Below, in pieces: positions 18,992-26,860 of a stretch of DNA of 64,000 nt. The notes beneath the pieces are model-generated. The model did not search any database. It was given only the letters and a program-made list of their open reading frames with translations, and had not been told where the DNA came from. The stretch comes from Beijerinckiaceae bacterium (GTDB lineage Bacteria > Pseudomonadota > Alphaproteobacteria > Rhizobiales > Beijerinckiaceae). Within the stretch, counting starts at the first letter, position 1. Each line of letters opens with the position of its first letter. Both the position numbers and the translations under genes were made by a program. The stretch covers positions 654,110-718,109 of the forward strand of contig JALJOM010000003.1 in assembly GCA_024304885.1 (NCBI GenBank), written 5' to 3'.

Positions 18992-19492
18992 CTAGCGCAG
19001 CGCGGCCCGGCACCGCTGCAGGGCCAATCGCATGTGCTTTTCCACCATGTTGCGGGAAACATCCAAGCGTCTCGCGATCTCGTCGAGCGGAACGTCCTCG
19101 AAGGCGGCCATGACGAAGACCTCGCGGCAGCGAGGGGGCAGCGTCTCGGTGGCGGCGCGCAGGAGGCGTAATCTTTCTCGATGCGCGAGTCCTTCGTCGG
19201 CCGGCGCGTCGGACGAAGGGGCGTCCTCGGGCGGCTCACAGAATTCGAGGTGTGCAGCCTCGGTCTTCCGGCGACGGGCGAAGTCGCGTGCGAGATTGGT
19301 TGCGATCCTCTGCAGGAAGGCGGGGGGATCGGTGACCGCCGCGAGCTCGCCGCAGCGGAGCGCCCGCGCGAACGTATCCTGCAGGAGGTCGGGAGCATTG
19401 TCGCGGCCGGCATTGCGCGCGAGATAGGCGAAAAGCTCCCGTTTGTGACGTCGGAAAAGCTCACCGACGAAATGCTGCTTGGTGTCGAGCAT
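18992..19492 (-). CDS. FecI-family ECF RNA polymerase sigma factor, cassette A
   Basis: 166 residues, normal for this class. Sigma region 2 has ELFRRHKRELFAYLAR and DLLQDTFARAL; region 4 has LPPRCREVFVMAAFEDVPLDEIARRL followed by VSRNMVEKHMRLALQRC, the usual FecI C-terminus. It should direct transcription of the receptor/PepSY genes when released by FecR. ATG 19492 is chosen by alignment with cassette B (both begin MLDxKxH); an upstream start at 19594 would add 34 residues unlike the family. No convincing Fur box was seen in the 160 bp before it. Confidence 0.9.
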   Translation of the reverse strand: MLDTKQHFVGELFRRHKRELFAYLARNAGRDNAPDLLQDTFARALRCGELAAVTDPPAFLQRIATNLARDFARRRKTEAAHLEFCEPPEDAPSSDAPADEGLAHRERLRLLRAATETLPPRCREVFVMAAFEDVPLDEIARRLDVSRNMVEKHMRLALQRCRAALR

Positions 19493-19652
19493 CTCGGGGT
19501 ACCATAGGGGATGGGCGAGCGCGCGGGCCGGCGCTCGCGAGGCAAGCGGAAAGAACGCCGCGGGCTCGATGCGGGTCGCGGTCCCGCCGGTCATGTTCCG
19601 TCGGAGGACCCTCGGGCGAGCGCACGAGCTGCGGGCTACGGCGTCGATGTCG

Positions 19653-20054
19653 CTAGGCGCGGTGCGGGGGTGCGCGCTGGGACCACGAGCTCGTCCAGCC
19701 GGGCGGAGGCGCCGCCTCGACGATTACGATGCGACGTGGGCTGACGCCGAAGAGCCGTGGCACGGCAAGGTCCGCGTCCTTCGCCGGGATCATCGGCATC
19801 CATGCGAAGCCGCCGAGGAGGCACGACGGGCACAGGATGCAGCAGGGGCAAGGATCGTGCGGGCTTGGCGAGTGCTGCTCGCCGTTGCTGTCGGGGGCGC
19901 AGAGATCGACACTCGCGGACGAAGCACCGACATCGGCGAAATAGTCGTGCGGTCCCGCAGCGGCCACCAACCCTTGAACGGCGAGAACCCATGCCAGGAG
20001 ACCCGCGATCAATGCGCGGGCGACGCTCCTCGGCCTGGGTGCGAGCTTTGCCAT
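19653..20054 (-). CDS. DUF2946-like small membrane/secreted protein, cassette A
   Basis: 133 residues. The N-terminus MAKLAPRPRSVARALIAG followed by LLAWVLAVQGLVAAAG is a signal or membrane segment. A cysteine cluster CPCCILCPSC with LGGFAWMPMIP follows, and the tail ends WTSSWSQRAPP. The cysteine-rich centre and the final RAPP resemble DUF2946 proteins, often found beside TonB receptors and copper genes; the function is unknown, with metal binding a fair guess. Start ATG 20054 is shared with the cassette B homologue, and upstream DNA is also conserved between the two (see 20129-20141). It precedes FecI by 160 bp. Confidence 0.75.
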   Translation of the reverse strand: MAKLAPRPRSVARALIAGLLAWVLAVQGLVAAAGPHDYFADVGASSASVDLCAPDSNGEQHSPSPHDPCPCCILCPSCLLGGFAWMPMIPAKDADLAVPRLFGVSPRRIVIVEAAPPPGWTSSWSQRAPPHRA

Positions 20055-20128
20055 GGTGCCAAGGGAGCCCGGCATACAGAGCAAGTCAAGGGAGACGAAC
20101 TGGAGCTCGGGCGAAAGTTCGTCTGTGT

Positions 20129-20141
20129 TGCCGTACCGGCA
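20129..20141. promoter_or_regulatory. Conserved inverted repeat upstream of the cassette A DUF2946 gene
   Basis: TGCCG-TAC-CGGCA, 75 bp upstream of the DUF2946 start. Cassette B has TGCCG-GAC-CGGCA at 26407-26419, also exactly 75 bp from its start. It could be an operator. Against this, the cassette B copy lies in the integrase remnant, where the same bases would encode A-G-P-A, so the conservation may only reflect a shared duplicated flank. Confidence 0.35.
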
Positions 20142-20172
20142 CACAACACCCGCGCAGTCCTTTGTGTGGCTG

Positions 20173-21408
20173 CTATGGTACGTGCTCCTCGGCGATACGC
20201 GCGTCCCTGAACCCAGTCTCGCGGCTTGCCTTCGAGAACTTGCGCGCCCGGCGTTTCTTCCACCAGATATAGACGCCGGTCACCGAGAGCATGGTGATCA
20301 CGAGCCCCAGCAGGCAGACGAAGACGCGCCAGGGCAGGCCGAAAATATTGCCCATATGAAGCGCATAGATCCATGACGTGAAAGTGTTGCCGGCATATTG
20401 GCCGGTCGGCAGCAACACAAGCACGAGCGCGCCGGAATCACCGTCGAGGAACAATTCTGTCCTTCCGCGATGGTCCTGGATATCGAGGCTGCTCCGCACG
20501 GTATATTTGTACAAGCCCTTGTCGGGATCATAGAACAAGGCGACGGGGGCATCGACGGCAAATCCGTGGGTCGAGGCCTCCGCGGCCATGAGCTTTTCGC
20601 CGGCCGCTTGCGCCTCGCGCCAGCCGAGGCGTGGCGACTCGCGCGGCTTCGAGCGATCGGCGAGATCGGTCCAGGGCGCGTGATATTCGAGCACGGCGCG
20701 CGTCGCCCAGGTGTAAACTGTGTCCCAAAGGTTCATGTAGACGCTCGACCACGCGAAGACGAGCAGCACGGCCCACAGCCAAAGGCCCCCGGCGCGATGC
20801 AGGTCGAAATTGAGCCGAAAGGCGCCCGCTCCACGCTTGATCTGCCAGGCTGGCTTCCAACGGCGCCAGAAGCCGTGATTACCGACCGGTAAGGTGAGGT
20901 AGAAGCCGATGAAGCAGTCTAGCGTCCACACCAGGGCGACGATTCCGAGGATCCAGATTCCGGTCATGTCCAGGGCGAGCGCATAATGCAGCTTGTAGAT
21001 GAAGGGCAACAGGTTGATCGTGCCTTGCGATAGGTCTCCCCAGTTCCGCCGGCCGAGCTCTTTTCCGGTCCAAGGGTCGAGCAGCAACTGCTCGAAGCCC
21101 AGCGTGTACGGCTTGCCGGTCGCAGGATCGACTCGCCCGGTCACCCCGACCAGGACCTGATCGGGATACCAGAGCCAGACGCCGGTCACCCGTGCTTCCG
21201 GCACCGAAGCTTCGGCGCGCTCGGCGAGGGTCGCGGGATCGAGGGGCGCCATGGCGGATCGAGGCGTGGCATAGATCTGCGGAGCGATCAGATGGTCGAG
21301 CTCGCTGTAGAAGGCGAGCAGGCTGCCGGTGAGGCCGACGATGACGAGGAAGATCGTCATGGCGAGGCCCGCCCAGCGATGCAGCCAGGTGAAGAAGCGG
21401 CGCGCCAT
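20173..21408 (-). CDS. PepSY-associated transmembrane protein, cassette B (PiuB-like)
   Basis: 411 residues with the same four-helix design as the cassette A protein: RRFFTWLHRWAGLAMTIFL at the N-terminus, central helices near WILGIVALVWTLDCFIGFYL and GLWLWAVLLVFAWSSVYMNL, and a C-terminal helix LLGLVITMLSVTGVYIWWKK. FRLNFDLHRAGGLW is identical in both copies. It begins 3 bp after the receptor stop codon, exactly as in cassette A. Likely an inner-membrane partner of siderophore uptake. Its end is about 30 bp from the point where homology upstream of the cassette A DUF2946 gene stops, so the duplication junction lies at about 20145-20172. Confidence 0.9.
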   Translation of the reverse strand: MARRFFTWLHRWAGLAMTIFLVIVGLTGSLLAFYSELDHLIAPQIYATPRSAMAPLDPATLAERAEASVPEARVTGVWLWYPDQVLVGVTGRVDPATGKPYTLGFEQLLLDPWTGKELGRRNWGDLSQGTINLLPFIYKLHYALALDMTGIWILGIVALVWTLDCFIGFYLTLPVGNHGFWRRWKPAWQIKRGAGAFRLNFDLHRAGGLWLWAVLLVFAWSSVYMNLWDTVYTWATRAVLEYHAPWTDLADRSKPRESPRLGWREAQAAGEKLMAAEASTHGFAVDAPVALFYDPDKGLYKYTVRSSLDIQDHRGRTELFLDGDSGALVLVLLPTGQYAGNTFTSWIYALHMGNIFGLPWRVFVCLLGLVITMLSVTGVYIWWKKRRARKFSKASRETGFRDARIAEEHVP

Positions 21409-21411
21409 GGC

Positions 21412-24045
21412 TCAGAACTCCACCCGCAGCGAGGCGCGGATGTTGCGGGGTGCGCCGGCGAAGATGCCGAACCTGCCGAAATTGTTGTAGAATGTGTCGT
21501 TGCCCGGATAATAGCGCGTGTCTGCGATGTTGTTGATGTTGAATTGCGCCGACCATTTGGCGCCACCCGCCAGGAATTGGTACCGAGCCATGGCGTCGAG
21601 GCGCGCATAGGCAGGAAGAATGAATGAATTGACGTCGTCCCCCCAGCGGTTGCTCGCCGCGAAGACACCACCGCCGATCGTCCAGCCCTCGAGGCCGCTG
21701 TCATTCGGGAAAGCATAGGTCAGCCAAAGGCTGCCGGAGTCGGGCGCATAGACCCCGAGCGAGTTTCCGACAAGTCCACCATTGTCCTTGATGATCCGGG
21801 CATCGATGTGCGAGTAGCTCGCGATGATGTTCAGCTCGTCCGTAAGCTTGCCGAGAATGTCGACCTCGACACCGCGGCTACGGGCCTTGCCGATCGGGCG
21901 ATCCTCGGAAAACGGGTCATTGGGATCGATCGGGGTCAAGATGTTGGCCTTCGTTATCTGGAAGAATGCAAGGGTCGCGAGCAAGCGTCGATCTAGGAGC
22001 TCGGCTTTCACCCCGCCTTCCCATCCGTAGGAGAGTTGCGGTGGGAACGGTGCCCCGGTGGTTGAAAGTCCGTTGGTCGCACCAAAGGATTCCGTATAGC
22101 TCCCGTAGAAGGCGAGCCACGGGACCGGTTGATAATTGATTCCGATGCGGGGGCTGAGCTTCTGGTAGTGCTGGTTCGGGCTATTCGCGAAATTCTGGGC
22201 AGCTTGGCCGAAGCTCGAGGGAATCTTCACGAACTCCGACTCGCCGGTATTCGGGTTGATCACTTCCGCGAAGGTCGTTCGGCTGGCTCCGCGATGAACG
22301 TCGGAAAGGTCGTAGCGCCCGCCGAGGAGTACATGCAAGTTTTCGAACAGCGTGATCGAATCCTGCACGTAGATGCCGAGATCCCTCTCCTGGACGGCGC
22401 TGAATCCCGTAAAGTCGGCATTCCCGTTCCAGGCCATCGGCCCGGCAGAACGAAAATCGGATGTGGGCACGCTCCCGTAGATCGGGTTGAAGACATTGAT
22501 CGGGTAGCTTCCAGAGCCCGAGAAGATGTAGTTGTAGAAGCTGTAGAAATAGTCGGCGCCGATCAGGACGTCGTTCCTCGCGCCCAGGATGTCGAAATGA
22601 CCTGTCAGATCGAGATTCGCGGAATAGTTCGTTCCCGTCAGCTTCTGATAGCCGATGCTGCGATCGAGCACGAAGGGATTGTCCGGGTCGAAGAACCCGT
22701 TGGCGAACAGGTTGGATTTCACCAGCGTCGCGCGCGTGGCAAGGAAGCGGTTGGTGAGCTTCCAATGGTTGTCGAAATTGTGGGTGAGCTGATAGGCGAT
22801 CAGGGCGCTTCGCACGCGATCGGGCGGTTGGTTCGGCTCGCCGAAGGATCGGTACGGTGGTATATTGGCGGGATAGAGGTTCGGCCGCCTCACCGACGCC
22901 GGATCCGTATTGACCGTTGGATCATAGCTGATCGCCGGCTGGCCGACATTGCTCTGCGTATTCTGGTTCGTGTACTCGGCGTCGACGACCAAGGTCGTAT
23001 CGGGACCGATCCTCCAGGCGATCGACGGGGCGAGGAAGAGAAACTCGTTCCGGATGAAGTCGACGAATTCGCCGTCGTTCGTATAGGCGCCCGCGAACCG
23101 GTACGCCACAGCATTGTCTCCTAGGACCGGCAGCTCGACTGGGCCGGTCAGGTCCCACACTTGGCGCCAGAGGTGGAAGGAGCCGAATTGCTCCGTGAGG
23201 CTGTAGTAAGGCGCATCGAGCGGTGTCTTCGTCACCCGGTTGATCACGCCGCCCGGATCAGCGCGGCCGAACAGGTAGGTGGCCGGGCCCTTGAATACCT
23301 CGACGCTTTGCAGGTTCGCCGTGTCGTAGACTTGCGGAATGGCGACGCCGATCAAGAGTCCATTCCGATAGACGTTCTGCGTCTCGAAGCCGCGGATGTT
23401 GAAGGAATAACCTTCGAGGTTGCTGTTGTTCGAGCGCACGCCGCTCACGTTTTGTATCGTTTCCTGCAAAAGGATCGAGTCTTGATCCTGGATCACCTGT
23501 CGCGGCACGGTCTGCACCGAGATCGGAAGGTCGAAGGTCGGCACGGCAATCTTTGTCGTGCTCTGCTGCACCAGCGGCGCGCTGTAGCCACCTGTTCCCG
23601 CTCCACCACCGTCTACGTTGATCGTCGGTAGCGCCACCGGGCTCGCGTCGCTCTGCGTCCCCGTCGCCGCTTGCGCGAGGACGATCGACACCGCGCGGCC
23701 GTCAGCCGACAGACGATAGGTGAGGCCCGTTCCGGACAGAATCCGATCGAGCGCCTCATGCAGCCCGTACTTGCCTTTCAGCCCACGGGTCCTCAGCCCT
23801 TCCGTCATCCGGGAGTCGTAGAGGACATGCAGCCCGTTCTTGTCGGCGAGCGTATTGAGCGCGCTCACCATGGCGCTCGGCTCGATCCGATAGATCATTC
23901 TTGCGGTGCCGGAGCGCTCCTCGGGCGGGATCGCGGCTCGGGCCGACGAGCCCGAGGCCCCCACACCCGTCATGAAGGCGCCGAGCGCCGCTGCCGCGAT
24001 CACCGAGCTCATGTCCTTGGTCCTGTGAGAAGTATTCCTCGCCAT
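21412..24045 (-). CDS. TonB-dependent siderophore receptor with STN signalling domain, cassette B
   Basis: 877 residues. A signal peptide (SSVIAAAALGAFMTGVGASG) is followed by an STN domain (SAMVSALNTLADKNGLHVLYD, GLKGKYGLHEALDRILSGTGL), the plug (VQTVPRQVIQDQDSILLQETI, FNIRGFE, VFKGPATYLFGRADPGGVIN), and a barrel ending NIRASLRVEF. KGPATYLFGRADPGG is diagnostic of ferric-siderophore receptors. The STN and post-STN linker are nearly the same as in cassette A, while the barrels are much more divergent, suggesting a shared signalling front end with different ligands. FecR and FecI of the same cassette lie upstream. Confidence 0.93.
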   Translation of the reverse strand: MARNTSHRTKDMSSVIAAAALGAFMTGVGASGSSARAAIPPEERSGTARMIYRIEPSAMVSALNTLADKNGLHVLYDSRMTEGLRTRGLKGKYGLHEALDRILSGTGLTYRLSADGRAVSIVLAQAATGTQSDASPVALPTINVDGGGAGTGGYSAPLVQQSTTKIAVPTFDLPISVQTVPRQVIQDQDSILLQETIQNVSGVRSNNSNLEGYSFNIRGFETQNVYRNGLLIGVAIPQVYDTANLQSVEVFKGPATYLFGRADPGGVINRVTKTPLDAPYYSLTEQFGSFHLWRQVWDLTGPVELPVLGDNAVAYRFAGAYTNDGEFVDFIRNEFLFLAPSIAWRIGPDTTLVVDAEYTNQNTQSNVGQPAISYDPTVNTDPASVRRPNLYPANIPPYRSFGEPNQPPDRVRSALIAYQLTHNFDNHWKLTNRFLATRATLVKSNLFANGFFDPDNPFVLDRSIGYQKLTGTNYSANLDLTGHFDILGARNDVLIGADYFYSFYNYIFSGSGSYPINVFNPIYGSVPTSDFRSAGPMAWNGNADFTGFSAVQERDLGIYVQDSITLFENLHVLLGGRYDLSDVHRGASRTTFAEVINPNTGESEFVKIPSSFGQAAQNFANSPNQHYQKLSPRIGINYQPVPWLAFYGSYTESFGATNGLSTTGAPFPPQLSYGWEGGVKAELLDRRLLATLAFFQITKANILTPIDPNDPFSEDRPIGKARSRGVEVDILGKLTDELNIIASYSHIDARIIKDNGGLVGNSLGVYAPDSGSLWLTYAFPNDSGLEGWTIGGGVFAASNRWGDDVNSFILPAYARLDAMARYQFLAGGAKWSAQFNINNIADTRYYPGNDTFYNNFGRFGIFAGAPRNIRASLRVEF

Positions 24046-24208
24046 TGGCGCGCCCCGAGAGTTCCGGGAGCGTGAAACGGCTCCCCCGATCTCTCCGACG
24101 CGGTCGATGTGGAAAGCGGAACCTCGGTTTCGAAAAAAATTCCTCGGCTGCTATCCCCCACCCGGCAGCTCGAGCTGCCAACTTCCCTTGCGAGTGGGGG
24201 AGGGAGCT

Positions 24209-25147
24209 TCACTCGTGGAGCACGATGAGGTAATCGGAGAGGCGGAACGCTTTCAGCCCGAGGTAGGTCTCTATCTCGGTGACGGCCTGTAGCGGATCTT
24301 CTGTGCCGAAGACGCCCGAGACACGCCGCGCGCAAATCGACCGCTTCAAGCAGGTGACGAACCCGTGACGATAGCGGGAAAGCGCGGTAAGCACATTGCC
24401 GAGCGGCTCGCTTTCCACGATCAGCTTGCCGCGTCGCCAGGCGGTGTGGCGGGCCACATCGGCCCTTGATGGCGCGCGTGCAGGACTATCGGGGGCATAG
24501 GCCGTCTCCTGGCCTTCCTCGAGAACGACCTCACGCCCACCGCTCGAGACGAGAACACGATGCTCGGTGACGGTCACGCGCGCCTCGCCTTCGTCGAGCG
24601 AGATGGCGAAGGCCGTGCCGAGCGCCGTGACTTTTCCACCCGCCGCCTCCACCATGAATGGCCGCACGGGATCGGCGGCGACCGAGAACCACGCTTTTCC
24701 TCCGAGAACCGTGATGCGCCGCCGGGCCGCGTCGTAACCGACCGCGATCGCCGATCGGGCATCGAGCTCGACGCGCGAGCCGTCCTCGAGGGTCACGTGT
24801 TTCGTATCCCCTGTGCCGGCATAATAATCGGAGCGCAGCCGAACGGAGAGATCGTCGAAGGCTACATAAAGGGCCATGCAGGCCGCTGCCAGCCACAGCG
24901 TACCGGCGAGACCGAGCCGCGTAGAGGTCCGACGCCGAGTGGCTTCAGGGCGTGACGGGCGCATGCGCTCGAGATCGTCACACATGCGCGCCATGTCGTC
25001 ATAGGCGGCGCGATGGCGAGGGTCGGCCGCGAGCCAGGCCGTGAACGCGGCCTGCTCCTTCCGGGACAGTTTCCCGTCCTTCCGGCGCATCCACCAATCG
25101 ATTGCGGCGTCGCGCGCCCCCTCGATATCGTCGTCCCTTGCGCTCAT
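24209..25147 (-). CDS. FecR-family anti-sigma factor, cassette B
   Basis: 312 residues from ATG 25147; an upstream start at 25213 would add 22 residues unlike cassette A. It has the FecR_N segment AIDWWMRRKDGKLSRKEQAAF with TAWLAADPRHRAAYDDMA, one membrane helix (GLAGTLWLAAACMALYVAF), the FecR domain (KHVTLEDGSRVELDARSAIAV, AWFSVAADPVRPFMVEA) and a C-terminal STN-like tail with RRVSGVFGTEDP. Its expected partners are FecI at 25263-25775 and the receptor at 21412-24045. The spacing to both neighbours (115 and 163 bp) is like that in cassette A. Confidence 0.93.
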   Translation of the reverse strand: MSARDDDIEGARDAAIDWWMRRKDGKLSRKEQAAFTAWLAADPRHRAAYDDMARMCDDLERMRPSRPEATRRRTSTRLGLAGTLWLAAACMALYVAFDDLSVRLRSDYYAGTGDTKHVTLEDGSRVELDARSAIAVGYDAARRRITVLGGKAWFSVAADPVRPFMVEAAGGKVTALGTAFAISLDEGEARVTVTEHRVLVSSGGREVVLEEGQETAYAPDSPARAPSRADVARHTAWRRGKLIVESEPLGNVLTALSRYRHGFVTCLKRSICARRVSGVFGTEDPLQAVTEIETYLGLKAFRLSDYLIVLHE

Positions 25148-25262
25148 GAAGCTCGTCGCCTTGTCCCGTGTGCTTCCCGGTCGCGCCCTTCCGGGCGCGA
25201 AAAGCGCACCCATAGACTACGACGCGCAGGCACGAAAAATCGGAACGTTGTCGAAGCGAAAT

Positions 25263-25775
25263 TCAGTCGAGCGCCGCACGGCATCGCTGCAGGGCGAGCC
25301 GCAGGTGCCGCCGGGCCATGCTCTCCGAGATGCCGAGCTTCCTTGCCGCCTGCTTCAATGCCACATCCTCGTGCATGACGAGAACGAAGACCTCGCGGCA
25401 GCGGGGCGGGAGGGTTTCGACGGCCGCACGCAGCAGTCTCGTGCGTTGCTCGCCTTCGACCTGTTCCTCGGGAAGCACCTCGGACGAGGCAACCTCCATC
25501 GGCGAGCCGCCGAATTCGAGGTGTTTCGATTCCGTTGCGCGGCGGCGCACGAAGTCCCGGGAAAGATTGACGGCGATGGCCTGCAGGAAAGCCGGGGGAT
25601 CGGCCACCGCCGCAAGCTCGTCATGCCGCAGCGCGCGCACGAATGTTTCCTGTAGCAGGTCGCAGGCATTGTCGCGGCCGGCTCGACGCCCGAGATAGGC
25701 GAGGAGCTCCCGCTTGTGGCGTCGATAAAGCTCGCCGACGCCATGCCGTTTGATGTCGAGCATCTCGGGCACCAT
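25263..25775 (-). CDS. FecI-family ECF RNA polymerase sigma factor, cassette B
   Basis: 170 residues (166 if it starts at ATG 25763, matching cassette A). Sigma region 2 has ELYRRHKRELLAYLGRRAGRD and DLLQETFVRAL; region 4 has LPPRCREVFVLVMHEDVALKQ then LGISESMARRHLRLALQRC. It should be controlled by the adjacent FecR and drive the receptor operon. The regions that contact the anti-sigma factor and promoter differ between the two FecI proteins (region 4: NMVEKHM in A, SMARRHL in B), so the two cassettes may be insulated from each other. Confidence 0.9.
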   Translation of the reverse strand: MVPEMLDIKRHGVGELYRRHKRELLAYLGRRAGRDNACDLLQETFVRALRHDELAAVADPPAFLQAIAVNLSRDFVRRRATESKHLEFGGSPMEVASSEVLPEEQVEGEQRTRLLRAAVETLPPRCREVFVLVMHEDVALKQAARKLGISESMARRHLRLALQRCRAALD

Positions 25776-25915
25776 GGGGAATAGGTGAACGCAAGGCGGA
25801 GCGTTCGCGCGACGGAGGATCCGGCTCGAGGCAGCGGCGCAAAGTGTTTGCGCTCGCTACGTCACTGCCGAGCCGTTCGGGAAGAGTAGTGCCGCGCGGC
25901 GCCGAAGGGCCCCGC

Positions 25916-26332
25916 TCAGGCGTTCCGATGGGCCATCGCAGGAGGGGCGCGCTGGGACCAAGAGCTGGTCCAACCAAGCGGAGGCGCTGTCTCGGTGGCG
26001 AAGACTCGACGGCGGTCGATCTTGCTATCGCTGCTCGTTGGAAGGATGTCCGCGGCTTTGGGCGGGATCATCGGCATCCATGCGAGGCCACCGAGAAGGC
26101 ATGAAGGGCATAGGATGCAGCAGGGGCAAGGGTCGTGCGGGCCGGGCGACTGCTTCTCGCCGTCGCCGTCGACAGCGCACAAATCGAGCCCCGCTGACAC
26201 GACACCGGCATCAGCAAATCCGGCGTGCGGCGAAGCGGCAGCGGCCAGGCCTTGGACGGCGAGGACCCACGCCAAGAGACCCGCGATCAAAGCGCGGGCG
26301 ATACCCCTCTGCCTTGGTGCAAGCTTTGCCAT
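25916..26332 (-). CDS. DUF2946-like small membrane/secreted protein, cassette B
   Basis: 138 residues, homologue of 19653-20054 with the same layout: MAKLAPRQRGIARALIAG with LLAWVLAVQGLAAAA, a cysteine cluster CPCCILCPSC with LGGLAWMPMIP, and the tail WTSSWSQRAPP. The start ATG 26332 is fixed by comparison; the frame is open to 26542 but that part overlaps the integrase remnant. The DNA around the start is almost identical in the two copies (CATGGTGCCAAGGGAGCCCG on the plus strand). It heads cassette B and precedes FecI by about 140 bp. Role unknown; metal handling is likely from the context. Confidence 0.75.
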   Translation of the reverse strand: MAKLAPRQRGIARALIAGLLAWVLAVQGLAAAASPHAGFADAGVVSAGLDLCAVDGDGEKQSPGPHDPCPCCILCPSCLLGGLAWMPMIPPKAADILPTSSDSKIDRRRVFATETAPPLGWTSSWSQRAPPAMAHRNA

Positions 26333-26399
26333 GGTGCCAAGGGAGCCCGGCACCCGGACCAAGTCAAGCTCGCCGACAAGCAGCCGAAGCGAATATTCG

Positions 26400-26800
26400 C
26401 CTCTGTTGCCGGACCGGCACAGAAGGGCCGGCCACGAGCGCCTCGACGATGCCGTATTAGGCGTTCGCGATCGAGCTCCGAAATTCGCAGGCGTCCCGAC
26501 CTTTGTTCCAGAAGGGCAGGCGCGCCGCCTTGGATCCTCCAATGCGCTTCCCGACCTCCTGGAGGTCTTCGCGATGCAGCTGGATCAGGTCGCCGATCGT
26601 TCGAGCATCGCGCGGCATTTGCCCCATGGACGGATCGCCGCGATCGATACGGCGCTCGACCTAGAGTGCCTAGTCCTCGGCGTCCTTGCGGCAAAGGAAG
26701 GTCTCGTTGACATGCTTCCCTTTTCGCCGCACCTGGGCTCACTGGGAATCCGCTTCGAGCGTCGTGCGCTCAGAGCGGAAGAACTGCGGCGAAACGGGTG
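26400..26800 (-). pseudogene. Decayed site-specific (tyrosine) integrase, N-terminal fragment
   Basis: One minus-strand frame reads QVRRKGKHVNETFLCRKDAE then, between stops, ALVERRIDRGDPSM and RTIGDLIQLHREDLQEVGKR. A frameshift leads to RLRISELDRERLIRHRRGA and CAGPATEANI. This is the SAM-like N-terminal DNA-binding part of phage integrases (typical WRAxVRRKGxxxSxTFxxKxDAExWA...VERxIDRG...IGDLIxxH pattern). At least three in-frame stops and one frameshift make it non-functional, and the catalytic C-terminal domain is gone. It lies 60-460 bp before the start of dusA, which is the usual position of dusA-targeting integrases. Family recognition is from memory. Confidence 0.7.
26407..26419. promoter_or_regulatory. 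Conserved inverted repeat upstream of the cassette B DUF2946 gene
   Basis: TGCCG-GAC-CGGCA, 75 bp from the gene start, at the same distance as the copy in cassette A. A second perfect palindrome, GCGAATATTCGC, follows at 26389-26400; the cassette A equivalent is degenerate (GCGAAAGTTCGT). Either an operator or leftover integrase coding sequence shared through duplication. Confidence 0.35.
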
Positions 26801-26860
26801 GAACAACAGCGTAGATAAGAGTGCACGCGAGTCGACTCGGCAACTCGAGATTACAGAAAA

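Noticed and set aside
13922-26332. Suspicion of a methanobactin-type locus, because FecI/FecR/TBDR genes and a MacB-like pump occur together
   Set aside because: No MbnB/MbnC-like genes and no short precursor peptide were found in the window; the genes are a general siderophore-signalling type.
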